DNA of 64,000 bases from positions 356,993-420,992 of the forward strand of contig NZ_WWSY01000001.1 in the NCBI RefSeq assembly GCF_009876115.1, given 5' to 3'. This document shows positions 59,111-64,000 of the stretch, in pieces. The stretch's first letter is position 1; the number at the start of each line of letters is the position of its first letter. The DNA is from Collinsella aerofaciens (GTDB taxonomy: Bacteria; Actinomycetota; Coriobacteriia; Coriobacteriales; Coriobacteriaceae). Position numbers and translations under genes: made by a program. The notes beneath the pieces were generated by a model, which was not told where the DNA came from, ran no database searches, and was given only the letters and a program-made list of their open reading frames with translations.

Positions 59111-60265
59111 TTAGAAGCTACCGCGCTTCAGGAAGTCGGGAAGCTCGAACTGGTCGTTGCCAAAGTTGGGCAGCTCGGTACCACCGACGTTGCGGGTCGG
59201 AGCGGCCTGAGCCGGGCTGGCAGCCGGAGCGGTGCGCTGCGGCTCAGCGGAGGCAGCGGCCTTGCTCTGAGACTGCTGAGCAGCAAAGAGCTCATCCTGA
59301 CGGTTGACGTTGGAGTCGGAGAAGCCCGTAGCGATGACGGTGATACGCACCTGATCGCCCAGGGACTCGTCGACAACGGTACCGAAGATGATGTTGGCCT
59401 CGGGGTCGACGGCGTTGGCGACAACGTCGGCGGCGTCGCTGATCTCCTGGATGCCCAGGTCCTTGGAACCGGCGATGGAGAGCAGCACGCGCGTGGCACC
59501 ATCGATGGAGCTCTCGAGCAGCGGGCTGGAGATGGCCTGCTGGGCAGCGTCGACGGCACGGGTATCCCCAGAAGAGGTACCGATACCCATCATGGCGGTA
59601 CCGGCCTGCTTCATGATGGTCTTAACATCGGCGAAGTCCAGGTTGATGATACCGGGGACGGTGATGAGGTCGGTGATGCCCTGGGTGCCCTGGGAAAGGA
59701 CGCCATCGGCAATCGCGAAGGCCTCGAGCATGGTGGTCTTCTTCTCGGCGATGTCGAGCAGCTTATCGTTAGGGATGACGATCATGGTGTCGACGCAATC
59801 GGAGAGGGTCTTGATGCCCTCCTCGGCGCTCTTCTTGCGCTTGCGGCCCTCGAAGGTGAAGGGCTTGGTCACGACGGCGACGGTCAGTGCGCCGACCTCG
59901 TTCATCGCGATATCGGCAACGATGGGAGCAGCGCCGGTACCGGTGCCACCGCCCTCACCGCAGGTGATAAACACCATGTCGGCGCCAGCAAGCGCCTCGG
60001 CAATGTCGTCGCGGGACTCATCGGCAGCCTTGCGGCCAACCTCGGGGTTGGCGCCGGCGCCCAAGCCGCGGGTAAGGTCGGTGCCGATGTGCACCTTGAT
60101 ATCGGCATCAGAGATCGCGAGTGCCTGAGCATCGGTGTTGATGGCAACAAACTCGACGCCGCGGATGCCCTCTTCGATCATTCGATTGACCGCGTTGGTA
60201 CCGCCGCCGCCGACGCCGACCACCTTAATGACGGCAAGGTAGTTGTTGATCTCTGTCTCGTGCAT
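59111..60265 (-). CDS. ftsZ: Cell division GTPase FtsZ
   Basis: The 384-residue tubulin homologue has [20 protein letters not shown], the GTP motif [27 protein letters not shown]-type [10 protein letters not shown] and T7 loop [11 protein letters not shown] Gln/Ala/Pro-rich linker (about 320-365) leads to the C-terminal peptide [13 protein letters not shown], which binds SepF or FtsA. GGAGGA precedes ATG 60265. It forms the division ring with SepF, encoded in this window. Confidence 0.97.
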   Translation of the reverse strand: MHETEINNYLAVIKVVGVGGGGTNAVNRMIEEGIRGVEFVAINTDAQALAISDADIKVHIGTDLTRGLGAGANPEVGRKAADESRDDIAEALAGADMVFITCGEGGGTGTGAAPIVADIAMNEVGALTVAVVTKPFTFEGRKRKKSAEEGIKTLSDCVDTMIVIPNDKLLDIAEKKTTMLEAFAIADGVLSQGTQGITDLITVPGIINLDFADVKTIMKQAGTAMMGIGTSSGDTRAVDAAQQAISSPLLESSIDGATRVLLSIAGSKDLGIQEISDAADVVANAVDPEANIIFGTVVDESLGDQVRITVIATGFSDSNVNRQDELFAAQQSQSKAAASAEPQRTAPAASPAQAAPTRNVGGTELPNFGNDQFELPDFLKRGSF

Positions 60266-60464
60266 GTCGGTCCTCCGAACAAAGGTTATAGCCATAGCAT
60301 GGGTCGACCCCTGCGCACATTAACCTTCAGGTTGAAAGTAAATGCAAAGGTAAACCGTATTATGTTTGCACATTATGAACGTATCAGTCAAATAATTGAC
60401 CGTGAAAACCAAACAAACCAGATAAACGGCGTGGTATGGCCCCTCAACAAAGCATCAACCAGCG

Positions 60465-61721
60465 CTACGAGGTCGGAGCATTCCTAAATGTGTAGTTGCC
60501 CGGAGAGCGCACATTGATATACGTTACGCCCTCTACCTGCGAAAGCAACTTGGTGACTACGCGTTCCTTCTTGGCGATATCGTCCGAATCGCCCAGCGAC
60601 ACCTCAATGCCGTTATTGAGGTTTGCCGAGATGACTTCGACCGAAGGCGTGGAAATATCCTTGACTTGTCCCAAGAACTCGCTCGAAAAACCACGCACAT
60701 AATCCAGGCCGGCCTTAACGGCTTTGGAGTTCACCGCCTGGCCGGAAACCGGAGCGACATCCGCCGAGACATCAGTCAACAACACCGCGCCATAATGCTT
60801 GGCGAGCGCCAGCGCGGCATCGATTCCGGTCAAGGTATTTGAGCCCTGCCCTGTCGTGATGACGTTGCCCTGGTCGTCCACTTCGACCGACGTCGACAGC
60901 GGGGCGATCCAGGTGTCATCGTCTCCGATAGCCCAGGCAAGGTCGTCGGAGCTGATATACGCAATGGCGATAACTTTACGCTCCGTCGGCGTGATGATAA
61001 GCGTATGGGGAAACTGGCGCTGGACATCCACGCCCGAAACCCACGGGTTCTGCTTGAGATCCTCGGTAATCTGGTCGGGATCGACGTTAAAAAGCGACGT
61101 TCCCTCGGGCAAGTCGATCAGCTGGATAGCATCGTGCTTCGTCACATGCTCGCTGCCTTGAATCTGAATATCAGTGGCAGTAAACAGTCCAGAGTTGATC
61201 ACCACGATGGCAACGACGACGAGCACGGCCAAGACGGCCAGAACGCCGCCCACGATTTTGCCTTTGCCTGTAACGACAGAAACGGCGTCTGATGTTTTAT
61301 TTGCCATCGCTCCAAGTGAAGATAACGGGTTGAAACCTTTTTTACTCGAAGGCTTCTTGGCGGTAGCCGGCACCGATGTCAGCGAGCGCGGTTTCGATGC
61401 GCCCAGCGTGCGACCTGGACGCGCCGCTTTAGTTCCCGTCGAGGGCTTGGGAGCTGCCATGGGACGGGCAGGCTTGGCGCCCATAACAGGCTTTGACGTC
61501 ACCGAGGGACGCGAGGACTTTTTTGCGGCCGGACGATTACCGAGCTGCGAGCCGACGACCGGACGACTGGTCTGTCGAGCATGCCCAACAGACTTAGAGT
61601 GCGCGACGGTATTGCGTTGAGGTTTGGCAGGCGCGCCGGAACGCCCTCCGGCGCGGCGGAAGGTAGGTTTCGATGCTCTAGAAGCCGAGGAATTTAACTT
61701 CCGGTCTGAGCTCGATGCCAT
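60465..61721 (-). CDS. ftsQ: Cell division protein FtsQ/DivIB
   Basis: The 418-residue protein has a long basic Ser/Ala/Pro/Lys-rich cytoplasmic N-terminus (about 145 residues), one membrane segment (IVGGVLAVLAVLVVVAIVVI), a POTRA domain (FTATDIQIQGSEHVTKHDAI, LFNVDPDQITEDLKQNPWVS) and the FtsQ beta domain. It belongs to the FtsQLB complex. Its first 44 bases overlap the end of murB; GGAGG lies three bases before the ATG. The N-terminal region is longer than in most FtsQ. Confidence 0.9.
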   Translation of the reverse strand: MASSSDRKLNSSASRASKPTFRRAGGRSGAPAKPQRNTVAHSKSVGHARQTSRPVVGSQLGNRPAAKKSSRPSVTSKPVMGAKPARPMAAPKPSTGTKAARPGRTLGASKPRSLTSVPATAKKPSSKKGFNPLSSLGAMANKTSDAVSVVTGKGKIVGGVLAVLAVLVVVAIVVINSGLFTATDIQIQGSEHVTKHDAIQLIDLPEGTSLFNVDPDQITEDLKQNPWVSGVDVQRQFPHTLIITPTERKVIAIAYISSDDLAWAIGDDDTWIAPLSTSVEVDDQGNVITTGQGSNTLTGIDAALALAKHYGAVLLTDVSADVAPVSGQAVNSKAVKAGLDYVRGFSSEFLGQVKDISTPSVEVISANLNNGIEVSLGDSDDIAKKERVVTKLLSQVEGVTYINVRSPGNYTFRNAPTS

Positions 61722-62589
61722 ACGCCTCCCTCACCTTTCCGTGCACATGTCTGATAACCGCGGCAACGTCATCGGCCGAGGCAGTTCCGTTATTAACGAT
61801 AAAATTAGCGTGAACGGGCGAAACTTCCGCGCCGCCAATCGAAAAACCCTTTAATCCACAATCCTCGATAAGCTTGCCCACACTCGCATCGGGCGGGTTG
61901 CGAAAGACAGACCCGCAGGATGCGCGACCCATGGGCTGCGTACGCTTGCGCCTTGTAAGGTACCGCTCCATGCGCTCGCGAATGTCGGCCTTGGGCGCCG
62001 GTTTAAGCTTGAGCACGCACTCGAGGATGATCTCATTGCGGGGAAGGCTACATTCGCGGTAGCCCCAAGAGATCTCGGACCCCGCATAATGCTTGATACC
62101 GGATGCCGGGTCAAACGTTACGACATCCTCAACCAGCGAGCCAATCCACTCGGTCCGCGTGCCGGCATTCATAGATATCGCACCGCCGACCGAACCAGGA
62201 ATGCCAACGGCAAACTCAAGGCCCGAGAGGCTACGCGACAGGGCATCGTTGACCAGGCGCGCAAACATCACGCCCGCACCGACCGTCAGCGTACAACCGT
62301 CATCGGCAACAACCGTGCGCTGGAACTCACGTCCGAGCGAAATGACGGCACCGCGATAACCGCCATCGGCAACCAGCAGATTGGAGCCCTTGCCGATGAT
62401 GACCCACGGCACCTGCTCGCGATCGAGCACCGCCACGGTGCGGCGGAGGGCATGATAGCTATGGCACGTCACAAAGAGGTCGGCCTTGCCGCCGATACGA
62501 TAGCTCGTATGACGCGCAAGGCGCTCGTCCTCGATCACATCCGTGTCGATCATGCCCGAAAGCGCCATGACGGCGTTAAACAGACCCAT
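61678..62589 (-). CDS. murB: UDP-N-acetylenolpyruvoylglucosamine reductase
   Basis: The 303-residue FAD enzyme has HTSYRIGGKADLFVTC, VPWVIIGKGSNLLVADGGYR, FAVGIPGSVGGAISMNAGT and the catalytic segment GRASCGSVFRNPPDASVGKL. It makes UDP-MurNAc. Lack of the Ser-type active site replaced by Cys in ASCGSVF is the type I/II variation. The ribosome site before ATG 62589 is weak, and translation may be coupled to murC, whose stop is five bases upstream. Confidence 0.94.
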   Translation of the reverse strand: MGLFNAVMALSGMIDTDVIEDERLARHTSYRIGGKADLFVTCHSYHALRRTVAVLDREQVPWVIIGKGSNLLVADGGYRGAVISLGREFQRTVVADDGCTLTVGAGVMFARLVNDALSRSLSGLEFAVGIPGSVGGAISMNAGTRTEWIGSLVEDVVTFDPASGIKHYAGSEISWGYRECSLPRNEIILECVLKLKPAPKADIRERMERYLTRRKRTQPMGRASCGSVFRNPPDASVGKLIEDCGLKGFSIGGAEVSPVHANFIVNNGTASADDVAAVIRHVHGKVREAYGIELRPEVKFLGF

Positions 62590-62594
62590 TAGAC

Positions 62595-64000
62595 TTAAGC
62601 GTCTTTCTTGGCAGTCAGATGCTCAATGAACTCGGGACCGACGGTCGTAACGTCGCCGGCACCCATGGTGAGCAGCAGGTCGCCCTCGCCCACCATCTGC
62701 TCGAGCTCCTGATTGAGCTCAAGACGGCTGGAGCAGTACACGACCTCCTTGCCAGGATGCTTGGCGCGCACGGTATCGGCGAGCATCTTAGAGGTGACAC
62801 CCGGAATGGGCATCTCGCCAGCCGAGAACACATCAATCAGCAGCAGTTTATCGGCATTGGCAAATGCATCGGCAAAGTCGTCGCACAGGGCCTGCAGGCG
62901 CGAATAGCGGTGCGGCTGGAACACGACGTCGACGTGCTTGTAACCCAGCGACGAAGCGGCAGCAAGCGTCGCCTTGATCTCGGTGGGGTGATGGCCGTAA
63001 TCATCGACCACGGTGATGCCATCGATATCGCCCACGTGGGTAAAGCGACGGCGGACGCCCTCAAAGCTCGAGAGCGCCTTGGCGGCGGCGTCGATGTCAA
63101 GGCCCAGGACATGGGCGACGGTGAGCACCGCCGTGGCGTTGAGCATGTTGTGGCGACCGGGATTGCTCTTGATCTCCACAGCGCGCTCAGTGCCGTCCTC
63201 AAAGCGAACGATAAAGTCACTCTGGATACCCTTGACATCCGGGTGCATGCAGACGATGTCGTTGCTCTCGGCAAAGCCGTAGGAAAGCACGTGACGGCCC
63301 GTCGACTTGGCGAGCTCGACCAGATGCGGGTCCTCACCGCAGACGATGACGGTGCCGCCCTCGCCCACCAGGCTCATGAATTTGGCGAAAGTTGCCTCGA
63401 TCTCCTCGATACCCGAGTAGTGATCGAGGTGGTCGGCCTCGACGTTGGTCACAATGACTACGTTGGGGTTCAGGAACAGGAAGGAGCTGTCGGACTCGTC
63501 GGCCTCGGCGACAAAGTAGTCGCCCGAGCCGTTCTTGCCGTTCGTGTCATAGCCCTCGACGATGCCACCGATCAGGAAGCTCGGATCCAGACCCATGCGG
63601 TCGAGCATGGTGGCACACATCGAAGACGTGGTGGTCTTGCCATGCGTGCCGGCAACAGCGACGGTAGTGTAGCCGTGGCCCAAAGCAGAGAGCATCTTGG
63701 CACGGGGCCACACGGGAATGCCCAGCTCGCGAGCGCGCACGAGTTCAGGGTTGGACTCCGGAATAGCGGTGGAGACAACAACCACGTCGGGCTTGACCTC
63801 GTCGATCGTGGCGGCCTCATGGCCCACATGCACCTTCACACCAGCGCGGGTAAGCTGGCGGATATAACGTGACGTCTTAAGGTCGGAGCCGGTAACGGCA
63901 TAACCGCGCTCGTGCAGAACGAGGGCGATGCCGCTCATGCCGGCGCCGCCGATACCGATAAAGTGGGCGCTCTTAAACTCGGGCGCGGAGGTTGCAGTCT
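62595..64000 (-). CDS. murC: UDP-N-acetylmuramate-L-alanine ligase (partial, start beyond the right edge)
   Basis: The frame runs off the window: upstream of ATG 63938 it continues for 20 codons (SAPEFKSAHFIGIGGAGMSG) with the UDP-binding GIGGAGMSG loop, so the real start lies past 64000. Further motifs are VAVAGTHGKTTTSSMCATML (ATP loop), DESDSSFLFLNPNVVIVTNV, and VVDDYGHHPTEIKATL. MurC adds L-alanine to UDP-MurNAc. It leads into murB, ftsQ and ftsZ. Confidence 0.95.
   Translation of the reverse strand, partial: TATSAPEFKSAHFIGIGGAGMSGIALVLHERGYAVTGSDLKTSRYIRQLTRAGVKVHVGHEAATIDEVKPDVVVVSTAIPESNPELVRARELGIPVWPRAKMLSALGHGYTTVAVAGTHGKTTTSSMCATMLDRMGLDPSFLIGGIVEGYDTNGKNGSGDYFVAEADESDSSFLFLNPNVVIVTNVEADHLDHYSGIEEIEATFAKFMSLVGEGGTVIVCGEDPHLVELAKSTGRHVLSYGFAESNDIVCMHPDVKGIQSDFIVRFEDGTERAVEIKSNPGRHNMLNATAVLTVAHVLGLDIDAAAKALSSFEGVRRRFTHVGDIDGITVVDDYGHHPTEIKATLAAASSLGYKHVDVVFQPHRYSRLQALCDDFADAFANADKLLLIDVFSAGEMPIPGVTSKMLADTVRAKHPGKEVVYCSSRLELNQELEQMVGEGDLLLTMGAGDVTTVGPEFIEHLTAKKDA

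Noticed and set aside
59027-60487. 486-codon plus-strand frame opposite ftsZ
   Set aside because: Antisense shadow of ftsZ, full of Gly/Asp/Val; no support for expression.

Overview
The window reads as chromosome of a high-GC, strictly anaerobic actinobacterium of the class Coriobacteriia, most likely Collinsella or a close relative. The evidence is GC-rich codon use, a murC-murB-ftsQ-ftsZ cell-division cluster followed by pgeF/yggS/sepF/yggT/divIVA genes, an in-frame UGA (selenocysteine) in selD, anaerobe-type enzymes (2-hydroxyacyl-CoA dehydratase-like proteins, L-cysteine desulfidase) and class A RNase P RNA. The genus is an inference from gene content; no 16S rRNA gene is present.

Layout. 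1-1420: tail of a toxin-antitoxin pair (PIN-domain toxin), then about 730 bp without a convincing gene that holds two large structured inverted repeats, then tRNA-Gly(TCC) and tRNA-Pro(TGG). 1511-11000 (minus): brnQ, and upstream of it a long selenium-linked operon: two HgdB-like double-cubane/dehydratase proteins, their ATPase activator, a GT4 glycosyltransferase, a Sec-containing SelD, YedF, a DUF3343 protein and an EF2568-type cysteine desulfurase. 11114-16578 (minus): molybdenum genes (moeA, mog, modA, an unusual modB with an extra secreted N-terminal domain, modC). 16789-24660: CLC transporter, lipid kinase, ArfB-like hydrolase, xpt, MFS exporter, metY, C_GCAxxG_C_C protein, YigZ. 24888-32282: rnpB, rpsA, HAD phosphatase, L-cysteine desulfidase, rpiB, ndk, argH. 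32401-41542: a 56-residue orphan between argG and argH, argG, Cof-type HAD, polA, M18 aminopeptidase, yaaA, a membrane-anchored orphan. 41615-44057: TPP riboswitch, thiC and thiD. 44203-50819: pentapeptide-repeat protein, SGNH hydrolase, divergent PARG-like protein, BI-1 protein, PiT transporter with its DUF47 partner, nitroreductase. 50985-64000 (minus): murC-murB-ftsQ-ftsZ-pgeF, then the whole pst/phoU phosphate operon, then yggS-sepF-yggT-divIVA.

How the genes work together. The selenium operon joins selenophosphate synthesis (SelD) and sulfur/selenium delivery proteins (YedF, DUF3343, desulfurase) to a glycosyltransferase and an ATP-driven, low-potential iron-sulfur reductase pair; this combination is the best candidate for an undescribed pathway here. 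The molybdate genes lie immediately upstream on the same strand. Phosphate uptake is served twice (PiT and Pst), and the Pst operon splits a cell-division gene string that is contiguous in many Gram-positive bacteria.

Intergenic spaces carry many long inverted repeats, several of which double as terminators and at least one of which recurs (REP-like family at 19268 and 40087 with fragments near 541 and 952). Other oddities: a yggT gene whose only well-placed start codon is AUC, a PARG-like protein with QEA in place of QEE, and a PIN toxin with eroded acidic residues. Starts were chosen by Shine-Dalgarno spacing and family length; functions rest on recognised motifs, not database searches.
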